The notes under the pieces: generated by a model
What the model saw: the letters and a program-made list of their open reading frames with translations, nothing else
Databases searched by the model: none
Told to the model about the DNA's origin: nothing
Position numbers and translations under genes: made by a program
In this document: positions 33,939 through 42,636 of the stretch, one piece after another
Layout of the letters: the number at the start of each line of letters is the position of its first letter
Numbering within the stretch: the first letter of the stretch is position 1
Assembly (NCBI GenBank): GCA_944383885.1
Contig: CALWRF010000020.1
Location: forward strand, 62,001 to 126,000
Direction: 5' to 3'
DNA from: an uncultured Clostridia bacterium
Lineage (GTDB): Bacteria; Bacillota; Clostridia; Lachnospirales; Anaerotignaceae
Length of the DNA stretch: 64,000 nucleotides

Positions 33939-34480
33939 TGGGTAAAAGAGTGCTGGTTATTTCAACAAGTTTAAGGAAAAACTCTAATTCCGATATTTTA
34001 GCTAATGAATTCGCAAAGGGCGCTGCCGAAAGCGGAAATGATGTTGAAATTATTTCATTAAACAATAAGACAATAGCTTTCTGCAAGGGCTGTCTTGCTT
34101 GCCAGAAAACAAAAGAATGTGTTATAAAAGACGATTCAAAAGAAATAGTTGAAAAAATGCGTACAGCTGATGTAATAGCTTTTGCTACGCCTGTTTATTA
34201 TTATGAAATGTCCGGACAGATGAAAACTTTGATAGACAGGAGCAATCCTTTGTTTACATCGGACTATAAATTCAGGGACATATACCTTATTGCCGCATGT
34301 GCCGAGGACGATGAAACAGCTGTAGAAGGAGCCGAAAAAGGGCTTAAAGGCTGGATTGAATGTTTTGAAAAATGTTCTTTAAAAGGTGTTGTATTAGGAA
34401 AAGGAGCAAATGAGGCAGGTTCTGTAAAGAATACGCCTGCTGTTGTTAAAGCCTATGAAATGGGGCTGAATGTCAGATGA
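33938..34480 (+). CDS. Flavodoxin family protein (NADPH-dependent FMN reductase / iron-sulfur flavoprotein-like)
   Basis: A 180-residue flavodoxin-like FMN protein. The phosphate-binding loop is STSLRKNSNSDIL (residues 8-20). The segment FCKGCLACQKTKECVIKDD near residue 47 contains four cysteines in the arrangement found in iron-sulfur flavoproteins and multimeric flavodoxin WrbA-like oxidoreductases. VIAFATPVYYYEMSGQMKTLIDR is the FMN-contact region. It is translationally coupled on both sides: a 1-base overlap upstream and a 4-base ATGA overlap downstream. The redox partner is unknown; its setting suggests modification of a small molecule sensed by the LysR regulator. Confidence 0.9.
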   Translation: MGKRVLVISTSLRKNSNSDILANEFAKGAAESGNDVEIISLNNKTIAFCKGCLACQKTKECVIKDDSKEIVEKMRTADVIAFATPVYYYEMSGQMKTLIDRSNPLFTSDYKFRDIYLIAACAEDDETAVEGAEKGLKGWIECFEKCSLKGVVLGKGANEAGSVKNTPAVVKAYEMGLNVR

Positions 34481-35013
34481 AAATAGGAAGGAAAAATATA
34501 TTTGTGCTTTTTGTACTCGCGGCTGTATTTCTTATGGGCTGCGGATATAAAGGACAACAAACATCATCAAAACCAGCAAGTGAAACCAGTGCAGCAGGCA
34601 AAACAAATCAAACAAATGAAAATACAGGCAAGACTTCTGAAAGTGATTTAACTAAAGTTAAAATTAAAGCCGGAGGCAAAGAGTTCAGCGCTGTTTTTTA
34701 TAAAAACGAAACAACTGATGCTGTTTTGGAAAAACTGCCTGTTACCATAAGTATGAATGATTTAAACAGCAATGAAAAATATTATTATTTTGACGAGGAA
34801 TTTCCTAACAGAAGTGAAAAAGCAGGAAGCATAAAAGCCGGAGATATAATGCTTTACGGCAGCAGCTGCGTTGTACTGTTTTATAAAAGCTTTGACACAA
34901 GCTACAGCTATACCAAAATAGGTTATATAGAAAATGCTGAAGGGCTTGAAAATGCGTTAAACGGTTCTTCTGTCGATGTCACATTTAATATTGATGAAGG
35001 AGAGAATTTATAA
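34477..35013 (+). CDS. Cyclophilin-like lipoprotein
   Basis: A 178-residue predicted lipoprotein. The signal peptide ends in the lipobox FLMGC, with Cys22 as the lipidation site. A linker rich in Ser, Thr and Asn (residues 28-60) leads to a domain with the cyclophilin-like fold (about 62-175: KVKIKAGGKEFSAVFYKNETTDAVLEKLPVTISM, AGSIKAGDIMLYGSSCVVLFYKSF, YTKIGYIEN). This family lacks the catalytic arginine of true prolyl isomerases, so the activity is open; it may bind a small ligand or peptide at the cell surface. It overlaps the flavoprotein gene by 4 bases. Confidence 0.88.
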   Translation: MKIGRKNIFVLFVLAAVFLMGCGYKGQQTSSKPASETSAAGKTNQTNENTGKTSESDLTKVKIKAGGKEFSAVFYKNETTDAVLEKLPVTISMNDLNSNEKYYYFDEEFPNRSEKAGSIKAGDIMLYGSSCVVLFYKSFDTSYSYTKIGYIENAEGLENALNGSSVDVTFNIDEGENL

Positions 35014-35014
35014 T

Positions 35015-35956
35015 ATGGAGGAATATACATTTAAACTTGATGAAAATGTTAACCGCACCCATGTAAAATATAAAAACAGATATGGAATTACAATAGCCGG
35101 TGATTTATATACAGATAAAAGTACAGATTTAAGCGTTAAACACCCGGCTCTTGTTATAGGACCTCCTTATGGCGGGACAAAGGAGCAGAGCCCTGGAGTT
35201 TATGCAAACAAACTTTGTCAAAGAGGTTTTATAGTTTTAGCTTTTGACCCGGCTTATAATGGAGAAAGCGGAGGAGAGCCAAGACATATTTCTTCTCCTG
35301 AGATTTTTTCAGAAAATTTCAGTGCTGGCGTTGACTATTTAGGTGTTCAGCCTTTTGTAGACCGTGAAAAAATAGGTGCAATAGGAATTTGCGGAAGCGG
35401 CGGTTTTGCGCTTTCAGCGGCACAGATGGATAGCCGTATTAAGGCTGTGGCATGCGCCAGCATGTATGATATGAGCGCAATGAGAGATACATTTACACCA
35501 CAACAGCTTAAAACTGAGATAGACAGATTAAGCAGACAAAGATGGGTTGATTATGAGAATGGAAAAATGGAATATATTCCGTTTTTCCCGGAAGGACCAG
35601 TTGACAAAGTGCCTGAAGGACTTGACCCTGTATCAGAAGAATTTTTCTCTTACTATGGTCTTAAAAGAGGGCACTGTAAAAATGCTTTAGGCGGCTTTAC
35701 TACAACAAGCCAGCTTGTATTTTACAATTACCAGCTTTTAAATCATATAGATACTATTTCTCCAAGACCTATATTGTTTATAGTAGGAGAGAATGCCCAT
35801 TCTAAGTATTTCAGTGAAAATGCGTATAAAGCGGCAAAAGAACCAAAAGAAATGTATGTTGTGCCTGACGCGATACACATAGATTTGTATGACAGGATAG
35901 ATAAAATACCTTTTGAAAAAATAGAGTCATTTTTTAAATCGGCTTTTGAAAAATAA
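35015..35956 (+). CDS. Alpha/beta hydrolase (dienelactone hydrolase-like)
   Basis: A 313-residue cytoplasmic alpha/beta hydrolase. The nucleophile elbow GAIGICGSGGFALSAA places Ser128 as the catalytic serine, HPALVIGPPYGGTKEQ near residue 43 forms the oxyanion-side loop, and PDAIHIDLYDR near 290 carries the catalytic histidine. The closest pattern I know is the group of bacterial hydrolases encoded with cyclophilin-like and flavodoxin-like proteins. The start at 35015 is chosen since GGAGAG lies 12 bases upstream; an in-frame start at 34976 lies deep within the previous gene. A terminator closes the operon. Confidence 0.9.
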   Translation: MEEYTFKLDENVNRTHVKYKNRYGITIAGDLYTDKSTDLSVKHPALVIGPPYGGTKEQSPGVYANKLCQRGFIVLAFDPAYNGESGGEPRHISSPEIFSENFSAGVDYLGVQPFVDREKIGAIGICGSGGFALSAAQMDSRIKAVACASMYDMSAMRDTFTPQQLKTEIDRLSRQRWVDYENGKMEYIPFFPEGPVDKVPEGLDPVSEEFFSYYGLKRGHCKNALGGFTTTSQLVFYNYQLLNHIDTISPRPILFIVGENAHSKYFSENAYKAAKEPKEMYVVPDAIHIDLYDRIDKIPFEKIESFFKSAFEK

Positions 35957-35986
35957 TTATATAGTATTAAGAAACATAAAATTCTT

Positions 35987-36018
35987 AAAACAGCGGATAA
36001 TTTTGTCCGCTGTTTTTG
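35987..36018 (+). terminator. Intrinsic terminator of the LysR-linked operon
   Basis: AAAACAGCGGA pairs with TCCGCTGTTTT around an 8-base loop, followed by TTG. Confidence 0.85.
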
Positions 36019-36078
36019 TACTTGCAAATATTAGTTTTTATATGCGCGATGACATAGTGTAAATAATAAGCGGATATA

Positions 36079-36110
36079 TTGTAAACAATTTATATTTAAT
36101 TAGTTGACAA
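36079..36110 (+). promoter_or_regulatory. Candidate BirA (biotin repressor) operator before bioY
   Basis: TTGTAAAC and GTTGACAA form an inverted repeat with one mismatch and a 16-bp spacer, the general layout of BirA sites in Firmicutes. The right arm covers the -35 element TTGACA, so binding would block transcription when biotin is plentiful. A second small palindrome CTGTAAACAG lies at 36131. Assignment is inference from layout and the downstream gene. Confidence 0.5.
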
Positions 36111-36132
36111 TTGTGCTTTTATATTTTATACT
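36104..36132 (+). promoter_or_regulatory. Sigma-A promoter of bioY
   Basis: A perfect TTGACA and TATACT are separated by 17 bp, 36 bp before the start codon. Confidence 0.8.
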
Positions 36133-36168
36133 GTAAACAGTTTAATTCAGCACAGCGGAGGTTTAATA

Positions 36169-36729
36169 ATGAGTGAAATAAAACCAAAAAGTTTGTTTTC
36201 AGTAAGAACAATGTCATTTTGCGCCGTTTCATCGGCTGTTATGTGCATATTAGGTCCAATGAGCATACCTATAGGTACAGTACCGGTATCATTTACAAAT
36301 CTTGTTATTTATGCATCTCTTTTTGTAATTGGCAAAAAAAGAACGGTGTTAAGCGTTGCTGTTTATCTGCTGTTAGGTATTTTCGGCTTGCCGGTGTTTT
36401 CGGGTTATTCCGGTGGATTTGGAAAGCTTATGGGTCCTACGGGCGGATACCTTATAGGTTTTGTATTGCTGGCGTTTATAGGCGGTGTATTTATTGAAAA
36501 ATCAAATGGCTCAAGTATAATTTCTTTTGCAGGATTAGTTTTGGGCACGGCGGTATCTTATTTCTTTGGTACGGCATGGTTTGTATTTTTAATGAATTGT
36601 ACATGGTCGTACGCTTTTGCAGTATGTGTTTTGCCGTTTATAGCTGTTGATATTGTAAAAATAATTTTAGCATTAAGCGTTGGTCCTAAAATAAGAAGAA
36701 GACTTGATAATTCAGGCGCCGCTGGATAA
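36169..36729 (+). CDS. bioY: Biotin transporter BioY (ECF transporter S component)
   Basis: The substrate-binding membrane subunit for biotin uptake; 186 residues with about six helices. Family motifs are MSIPIGTVPVSFTNLVIYASLFVIGKK near the N-terminus, LGIFGLPVFSGYSGGFGKLMGPTGGYLIGF (the BioY signature, residues about 68-95), and FPFI..DIVKIILAL near the C-terminus. No ecfA or ecfT genes are adjacent, so it probably uses a shared ECF energy-coupling module encoded elsewhere. The ribosome site is CGGAGG. A possible BirA operator overlaps its promoter, which would link uptake to biotin supply. Confidence 0.95.
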   Translation: MSEIKPKSLFSVRTMSFCAVSSAVMCILGPMSIPIGTVPVSFTNLVIYASLFVIGKKRTVLSVAVYLLLGIFGLPVFSGYSGGFGKLMGPTGGYLIGFVLLAFIGGVFIEKSNGSSIISFAGLVLGTAVSYFFGTAWFVFLMNCTWSYAFAVCVLPFIAVDIVKIILALSVGPKIRRRLDNSGAAG

Positions 36730-36787
36730 TTTAATTGATTAATGACATCAAATTTTTTAAGCAGGATAAGATAAATAAACAAAAATA

Positions 36788-36838
36788 AAATGCGCAGTAT
36801 TGTTTATGAAACCAAACCATACTGTGCATTTTTATTTT
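36788..36838 (+). terminator. Intrinsic terminator after bioY
   Basis: A 13-bp stem (AAATGCGCAGTAT with ATACTGTGCATTT, one G-U) and an 18-base loop, followed by TTATTTTATTT. Confidence 0.8.
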
Positions 36839-36855
36839 ATTTAGCAGTGTTCGCG

Positions 36856-36884
36856 TTGATATATTTTTTCTTTAATGGTAAGAT
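36856..36884 (+). promoter_or_regulatory. Sigma-A-like promoter of the recD2 operon
   Basis: TTGATA and TAAGAT are separated by 17 bp, shortly after the bioY terminator and 25 bp before the recD2 start codon. Confidence 0.5.
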
Positions 36885-36908
36885 ATATTATTAAAGGAGG
36901 TGTGTGTA

Positions 36909-39152
36909 TTGGAAAAGGAAGAAACAATAAACGGAACGGTAGAGGACATTATATATAATAACAGCGAAAACGGATATACTGTTTTTTCCGTAGAAAATGA
37001 TGGTGACGAGGTTGTCTGCGTTGGTACATTACCTGATATACACACAGGAGAGAATGTAAAGCTTACCGGTAGCTGGACTATGCACAGCACTTACGGTCTT
37101 CAATTCCAAGTTGAATATTATGAAAAGACTATGCCTGAAAGCATTGAAGGAATAGAAAAGTACCTTGCATCGGGCATAATTACCGGCATAGGCAAGAAAA
37201 CAGCCAAAAGAATAGTAGATAAGTTTGGGGAAGCTTCTTTTTATGTTATTGAGGAAAAGCCTGAGCGTCTTGTGGAAATAAGGGGCATTACTTACGAAAA
37301 AGCAATGAAAATAAGCCAGATGTTTATCCAGCAGAATGAACTGCGAAAAACAATGATGTTTTTGCAGAAATTCGGTGTAACACCATCTTATGCCATGAGG
37401 ATATATAAAAAATATAAAGACAAAACAATGACTATTATTGAGAACAATCCTTATAAACTTGCTGACGATATATTTGGCATAGGTTTTAAAATGGCTGATA
37501 AAATAGCTGCGGCGTCAGGGTTTAGTCTGGATTCAGCAGAAAGGATAAAAGCCGGCATAAAATATATACTTAATCAGGCATCTCTTGACGGACATGTTTA
37601 TCTTCCTTTAGATGAGCTGACGGCAAAGACCGTTGAAATTTTATCGGTTAATGAAGTTTTGGTTGAAAATGCTCTGCGTGAGCTTCAAATAGAGCACCAA
37701 ATTTGGCGCGATAAATCAGACGAGAACACTCAAGGACGTGTATACTTAAATGTATATTATTATGCTGAAGTTTCTGTAGCAAAAAAGCTTCTTGAGCTTT
37801 ATGAAAATAAAGGCATATACAGCAATGAGTATTATAACGGACTTATATCTAAAGCTGAAGAAAAAACAGGCATTGAGCTTGCGGAAAAACAGAAAGAGGC
37901 TGTTATGGAGGCATTAACTCAAGGCGTGCTTGTTATAACTGGCGGTCCCGGAACTGGTAAGACAACTATTATAAATACAATAATCACACTTCTTGAAGAT
38001 GATGAGAAAAAAATAGTTTTAGCAGCTCCTACAGGACGAGCGGCTAAAAGAATGACTGAGGCGACGGGGCATGACGCCCAGACGATACACAGGATATTGG
38101 GCATAACTTATATGGATGACGACAGCCGGCGTCAGGTTTTTGACAAAACAGAAGACGACCCTATAGACGCAGATGTTATAATTATAGATGAAAGTTCTAT
38201 GGTTGACATACTGCTCATGAGCAGTCTTTTAAAAGCTGTTAAAACAGGCACAAAGCTGATATTGGTTGGTGATGTTGACCAGCTGCCTTCTGTAGGCGCG
38301 GGAAATGTCCTTAAAGATATAATACAAAGCGGGATTATTAAAGTTGTGCGTCTTACAGAGGTATTCCGTCAGGCTAGGGAGAGCGCAATAGTTATGAACG
38401 CCCATAGAATAAATAACGGGCAAATGCCGGTTTTAAATGAAAGGGACAAAGACTTTTTTCTTGTGAAAAGAAGCAATAGTTTTGACGCGGTAAATACCAT
38501 AAAAGAGCTTATTACAAAACGGCTTCCGTCTTTTTCCGGCTGTGATTCTTTTAATGACATGCAGGTTTTAACCCCTATGCGCAAAGGGCAGCTGGGAGTT
38601 TACGAGCTTAACAAATATCTTCAGGAAACTCTTAATCCTCCAAGCCCCAAAAAAACAGAAAAAATATTTAAAAACTATATACTGCGCCAAGGCGACAAAG
38701 TAATGCAGATTAAAAACAATTATAATATTGAGTGGAAGCTTTACGAAAGAGGTCGTCAGACAGACGCCGGTCTTGGCATATTTAACGGCGACTGTGGAAT
38801 TATAGAAAAAATTGATAATGACGATGAAACTGTAACTGTATTGTTTGATGACGGCAAAAAAGTTATATATGATTTTATGCAGCTTGACGAGTTGGAACTT
38901 TCTTATGCTGTTACAATACACAAATCCCAAGGGAGTGAATATCCCGTTGTTATAATACCTCTTATAAGCGGACCGCCTATGCTCCTTAGCAGAAATCTTT
39001 TGTATACTGCCGTAACAAGGGCAAAGAAATTAGCTGTTATTGTAGGTCTTGCTGATACAATTAGGAAAATGGTAGATAATGACAGGGAAGTAAAAAGATA
39101 CTCAACTCTTGATTACAGAATAAAAAATATATATGAATTTATTAATCAGTGA
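36909..39152 (+). CDS. recD2: ATP-dependent DNA helicase RecD2 (RecD/TraA family)
   Basis: A 5'-3' superfamily 1B helicase involved in DNA repair and replication-fork maintenance, not part of a RecBCD complex. The 747 residues have an N-terminal OB-like region, helix-hairpin-helix-type segments (YLASGIITGIGKKTAKRIVDKFG; YKLADDIFGIGFKMADKIA), then the helicase core. Walker A is GGPGTGKTTI at about residue 345, Walker B DESSMVD, motif III GDVDQLPSVGAG, and the C-terminal SH3-like and motif VI region SYAVTIHKSQGSEYP..LLYTAVTRAKK. The start is TTG at 36909 because AAAGGAGG ends 8 bases before it; a GTG at 36900 overlaps that site. Confidence 0.94.
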   Translation: MEKEETINGTVEDIIYNNSENGYTVFSVENDGDEVVCVGTLPDIHTGENVKLTGSWTMHSTYGLQFQVEYYEKTMPESIEGIEKYLASGIITGIGKKTAKRIVDKFGEASFYVIEEKPERLVEIRGITYEKAMKISQMFIQQNELRKTMMFLQKFGVTPSYAMRIYKKYKDKTMTIIENNPYKLADDIFGIGFKMADKIAAASGFSLDSAERIKAGIKYILNQASLDGHVYLPLDELTAKTVEILSVNEVLVENALRELQIEHQIWRDKSDENTQGRVYLNVYYYAEVSVAKKLLELYENKGIYSNEYYNGLISKAEEKTGIELAEKQKEAVMEALTQGVLVITGGPGTGKTTIINTIITLLEDDEKKIVLAAPTGRAAKRMTEATGHDAQTIHRILGITYMDDDSRRQVFDKTEDDPIDADVIIIDESSMVDILLMSSLLKAVKTGTKLILVGDVDQLPSVGAGNVLKDIIQSGIIKVVRLTEVFRQARESAIVMNAHRINNGQMPVLNERDKDFFLVKRSNSFDAVNTIKELITKRLPSFSGCDSFNDMQVLTPMRKGQLGVYELNKYLQETLNPPSPKKTEKIFKNYILRQGDKVMQIKNNYNIEWKLYERGRQTDAGLGIFNGDCGIIEKIDNDDETVTVLFDDGKKVIYDFMQLDELELSYAVTIHKSQGSEYPVVIIPLISGPPMLLSRNLLYTAVTRAKKLAVIVGLADTIRKMVDNDREVKRYSTLDYRIKNIYEFINQ

Positions 39153-39159
39153 GGCATTT

Positions 39160-39861
39160 ATGGTTATAGATTATATAATGGATTTTGTTTTTCCGCCGCG
39201 CTGTATTATATGCGGAAAATTAACAGGTTATTGTTTAAACATAAAAATATGCCATAAGTGTGCTGAAAATGCAGAGTATGTTGAAGATGATTGGGACTAT
39301 GCCTATACACTTAAAAATAAATTGGGTCAAAAAGTTTATTTTGACGGCGGCAAAGCTGTTTTTAAATATAAATTTGTTAAAAAATCCATAGAAAGGTTTA
39401 AGTATTTCGGCGCGCGCAGTTTGGGAAAAGAATATGCGGAAATAATGTATGAATACTTTGCAGGAAGCGGATTTTTTGAAAAAGCCGACTGTATAGTTTC
39501 AGTGCCTGTTAACAAACACAGGCTTAAAACAAGAGGTTATGACCAAGCGGGGTATTTGGCAGGAAATTTAGCCAATATAGCAAATATCGAATTTGTCTCT
39601 GATGGTATTTTAAGGCATAAAAATACTGTGCCGCAAAACTCATTAGGCGTTAATGAAAGATTTGAAAACGTAAAAAACGCTTTTAGTGTTGGCAATTACA
39701 ATTTTAAAGGGAAGAACGTAATTATAGCAGATGACATATTCACAACAGGCGCAACAATAAATGAGTGCGCCAAAGTATTAAAAATTTCTGGTGCTGAAAA
39801 TGTCTGTTTCTTAACTTTTGCAGCTGCCGGAGAAAGTTTGGGAAGTGATGAAAATGTATGA
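39160..39861 (+). CDS. comF: ComF family protein (phosphoribosyltransferase-like)
   Basis: A 233-residue ComF homologue. The N-terminus holds a zinc-finger-like cysteine set (CIICG..., CHKC), and the C-terminal domain is a type I phosphoribosyltransferase fold with the PRPP loop VIIADDIFTTGATINECAK (residues about 193-211). SVPVNKHRLKTRGYDQAGYLAG is a strong ComF signature. In competent bacteria ComF helps DNA uptake; in clostridia it is usually retained without full competence genes. The ATG at 39160 follows GTGAGG, which includes the recD2 stop codon, so the two genes are coupled. The 3' end overlaps the patatin gene. Confidence 0.92.
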   Translation: MVIDYIMDFVFPPRCIICGKLTGYCLNIKICHKCAENAEYVEDDWDYAYTLKNKLGQKVYFDGGKAVFKYKFVKKSIERFKYFGARSLGKEYAEIMYEYFAGSGFFEKADCIVSVPVNKHRLKTRGYDQAGYLAGNLANIANIEFVSDGILRHKNTVPQNSLGVNERFENVKNAFSVGNYNFKGKNVIIADDIFTTGATINECAKVLKISGAENVCFLTFAAAGESLGSDENV

Positions 39862-40687
39862 TTCTGGACTAATACTTGAAGGCGGCGTAATGAGGGGAGT
39901 TTATACGGCTGGAGTTTTAGACTGTTTTATCAATAATAAAATTGAGTTTTCTGTATGCTATGCCGTTTCGGCAGGGGCGTGCCATTGCTGTATTTATCTG
40001 TCAAAGCAGAGAAGGCGTGCTTTTGATGTAAATGTGGATTATTTAAAAGACAAGCATTACGCAAGTTTATACAGCCTTATAACAACAGGGGATTTTTTTG
40101 GAGCAAAAAAGATATATGATGATATACCTAACAAACTGAATTTATATGATTATGATGAGTTTGATAAATATAAAGGTTCTTTTAAAGCTGTTGTTACTAA
40201 TGCGGAAAGAGGCAAAGCTGAATATATAGATATAAAAGACATGAAAAAAGACATTGTATATATCAGGACTTCAAGCTCGCTGCCTGTATTTGCCAAAATT
40301 ATCAATATTGGAGGCAAAAAATACTTAGACGGAGGGGTGTCAGCCCATGTTCCTTTGAAAAAATCACAAAGCGACGGTCATTTAAAAAATGTTTTAATAC
40401 TTACAAGCGACGCAAATTACAGAAAAGAACCTAATAAATTTATGCCGCTTTTAAAAATTGTTTATAATAAATATCCTAAGCTTTTAAAGACATATACATT
40501 ATAATCATAAGCTTGATTACATTAAGCTTGAAGAAAGAAACGGCGGTATATTTGTAATTAGACCAAGAAAGCCTGTTAAATTAGGCGTTTGGAGAAAAAT
40601 AAAAGAAAGCTTTATGATTTATACAAGCAGGGGTATGCTGATGCTGCCCGCTCCATGAACCGTCTTAAGCAGTATCTTGAAAAATAG
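39854..40687 (+). pseudogene. Patatin-like phospholipase gene with two compensating frameshifts
   Basis: The intact N-terminal part (216 residues to a stop at 40502-40504) is a bacterial patatin. It has the oxyanion loop LEGGVMRGVYTAGVL, the nucleophile motif VSAGACHC (a variant of GxSxG), and the catalytic aspartate in DGGVSAHVPL. Beyond the stop, conserved family sequence continues in another frame from about 40488 (RHIHYNHKLDYIKLEERNGGIFVIRPRKP). After about 40586 it returns to the first frame (LEKNKRKLYDLYKQGYADAARS, then NRLKQYLEK and a stop at 40685-40687). One extra base (or two lost) near 40487 and one lost base near 40586 restore a 277-codon gene, the usual family length. Either the gene has decayed or the sequence has two errors. 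The start overlaps comF by 8 bases. Confidence 0.85.
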
Positions 40688-40696
40688 GAGGAATAT

Positions 40697-41425
40697 ATGT
40701 TTAATACAATTTGGTTTTTTGTTAAATTGGCGGCAAGCTTAATAGCTGTAAATCCTGTTTTGGGCAAAATAAAAAAAATGCGTGTCCAAAAGGGTGATGC
40801 CGTAACTGATGAATTTATATTTAATTATGTGAGAAACTGGGCTAAAAAAAGGCTTAACTCAACTAAATGCCGTATACACATTAAAGGTATTGAAAATATA
40901 CCAAAGGATAGGACCGTGCTCTTTGTAAGCAATCATCAAAGTAATTTGGACTTTTTGCTTTTGCTGGCGGAAATTAACATACCTGTTGGGTTTATAGCTA
41001 AAGTGGAGCTTGAGAAAATACCGCTTTTAAGGGACTGGATGAGGGTTATAAACTGTCTTTTTATGGACAGGGACGACATGCGCCAGCAGGTTAAAACAAT
41101 AGTTGAAGGCATTAATCTGCTGAAAAAAGGCAAATCCTTGATTATATTTCCAGAAGGCACCAGAACGCGTGACGGGAGCATGATGGAATTTAAAGCCGGA
41201 AGCTTTAAACTGGCAACTAAAAGCAAAGTACCTATTATACCTGTTACAATTAACGGAACTTTTAAGGCTTTAGAGGGCAACAACAATAAATTAAAAGCCG
41301 GAGATATATTCCTGACGTTCCATGAGCCTGTTTTTGTTGATAAACTTACAAAACAGGAGCAGGACACATTAAATGATTATGTAAGAGATATTGTAAAGCG
41401 TGGTTTGGAGGCTGGAAATGAGTAA
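40697..41425 (+). CDS. plsC: 1-acyl-sn-glycerol-3-phosphate acyltransferase
   Basis: Adds the second acyl chain to lysophosphatidic acid in phospholipid synthesis. The 242 residues have an N-terminal membrane segment. The catalytic HX4D motif lies in FVSNHQSNLDFLLLL (His80, Asp85), the acyl-acceptor motif is IIFPEGTRTRDGSMMEFKAGSFKLA near residue 150, and VPIIPVTINGTF follows. The ribosome site is AGGAGGA, immediately after the end of the patatin region. The 3' end overlaps the next gene by 8 bases. Confidence 0.94.
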   Translation: MFNTIWFFVKLAASLIAVNPVLGKIKKMRVQKGDAVTDEFIFNYVRNWAKKRLNSTKCRIHIKGIENIPKDRTVLFVSNHQSNLDFLLLLAEINIPVGFIAKVELEKIPLLRDWMRVINCLFMDRDDMRQQVKTIVEGINLLKKGKSLIIFPEGTRTRDGSMMEFKAGSFKLATKSKVPIIPVTINGTFKALEGNNNKLKAGDIFLTFHEPVFVDKLTKQEQDTLNDYVRDIVKRGLEAGNE

Positions 41426-42527
41426 TTTTATAAAATTTAAAAAGTATGTATTAACATTTATTGCCATAACTGTTTTGGCGGTTTTTGCTTCAGGCTGTTC
41501 ATCTATAATGGCAAAGGGAGGAGAGCTGTCACCTGACAATCTTCAAGTTCATTTTATATCTGTTGGGCAGGGCGACAGCGAGCTTATAAAGCTGCCTACA
41601 GGAGAAAATGTACTTATAGACGCAGGAGATACTGACTGTGATGAATATCTTGTTAATTATATTAAATCACAGGGAGTTGAAGAAATAGACACAGTAATCG
41701 CTACCCATCCACACAGTGACCATATAGGTTCCATGCAGGATGTACTTGAAAATTTTAAAGTAAATAAAATTATGATGCCGGACTTTGACTATGATACGGT
41801 TACATATACTAACCTTCTTTATTCCATAGAAGAAAATAATGTTGAGCGTATTGTGGCAAAATACGGGGATAGTTTTGATGAAGGCGCGGCGCATTTTGAT
41901 ATACTCGGTCCTGTTAAGCAGTATGAGGATGCCAATAATATATCTCTTGTTGTAATGATGACTTACGGTCAGACTAAGTACTTGTTTACAGGCGACCAGG
42001 AAGCAGAAGCCGAAAAAGACCTTATAAGCATGGGTTACAATTTAAACGCTGACGTGCTTAAAGTAGGTCACCATGGTTCCAGCACATCATCAAGCCAGGA
42101 GTTTTTAAATGCCGTAAGACCGTCTATTGCTGTTATCGAAGTTGGGGAAGGCAACAAATATAATCTGCCTGAAGATGAAATTATAATGCGTATTGCGCGT
42201 GGCGGAACTACGGTTTACAGGACAGACAAGTCAGGCAATATAGTTATTTCTTCAGATGGAGAAGAACTTTATGTAACAACAGACGATACACTGGAAAATA
42301 TTTTGGACCCGGAAAAGATACTTGGAATTGGAGAAGATACATCAGGCGGACAAAATGCTTCTTCAAGCGAAGCGCCGCAGTATGAGATTATTGGGAATAA
42401 AAACTCAAAGGTATATCATGCTGATGACTGCGGACAGCTTCCTAATGAGGAAAACAGAGTGTATTTTTCTACTCAGCAGGAAGCCGAAAACGCAGGGTAC
42501 AGACCACACAGCGGATGTGTTGAATAA
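41418..42527 (+). CDS. ComEC/Rec2-like metallo-beta-lactamase lipoprotein with Ada-type metal-binding tail
   Basis: A 369-residue exported protein. The signal peptide ends in the lipobox ASGC (Cys27). Residues about 45-275 are a metallo-beta-lactamase domain of the ComEC/Rec2 type, with VGQGDSELIKLPTGENVLIDAG, the metal motif THPHSDHIGSM and KVGHHGSSTSSS. After an acidic Ser-rich linker, the last 45 residues (NKNSKVYHADDCGQLPNEENRVYF and AGYRPHSGC) match the Ada-like metal-binding fold often joined to secreted nucleases. A role in extracellular nucleic acid or phosphodiester breakdown is likely, not proven. The start at 41418 has TTGGAGG upstream, inside plsC. Confidence 0.92.
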   Translation: MSNFIKFKKYVLTFIAITVLAVFASGCSSIMAKGGELSPDNLQVHFISVGQGDSELIKLPTGENVLIDAGDTDCDEYLVNYIKSQGVEEIDTVIATHPHSDHIGSMQDVLENFKVNKIMMPDFDYDTVTYTNLLYSIEENNVERIVAKYGDSFDEGAAHFDILGPVKQYEDANNISLVVMMTYGQTKYLFTGDQEAEAEKDLISMGYNLNADVLKVGHHGSSTSSSQEFLNAVRPSIAVIEVGEGNKYNLPEDEIIMRIARGGTTVYRTDKSGNIVISSDGEELYVTTDDTLENILDPEKILGIGEDTSGGQNASSSEAPQYEIIGNKNSKVYHADDCGQLPNEENRVYFSTQQEAENAGYRPHSGCVE

Positions 42528-42538
42528 GTAATTTTTGG

Positions 42539-42565
42539 AACGGCGGAATTTACCGCCGTTTTTTA
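42539..42565 (+). terminator. Intrinsic terminator before spoIVA
   Basis: AACGGCGG pairs with CCGCCGTT around a 6-base loop, followed by TTTTATG. It isolates spoIVA from the recD2-comF-plsC transcript. Confidence 0.85.
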
Positions 42566-42566
42566 T

Positions 42567-42595
42567 GTCTAAATTATGAAATACAGACATATACT
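42567..42595 (+). promoter_or_regulatory. Candidate sigma-E promoter of spoIVA
   Basis: CATATACT at 42588-42595 matches the sigma-E -10 consensus CATAYAHT at every position. GTCTAAAT at 42567-42574 is a weak -35 match 13 bp upstream. spoIVA is sigma-E dependent in Bacillus, which supports the call. Confidence 0.5.
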
Positions 42596-42636
42596 TCATT
42601 AGCATGTATATACAAAGCTACAGAGGAGGTATTTGT

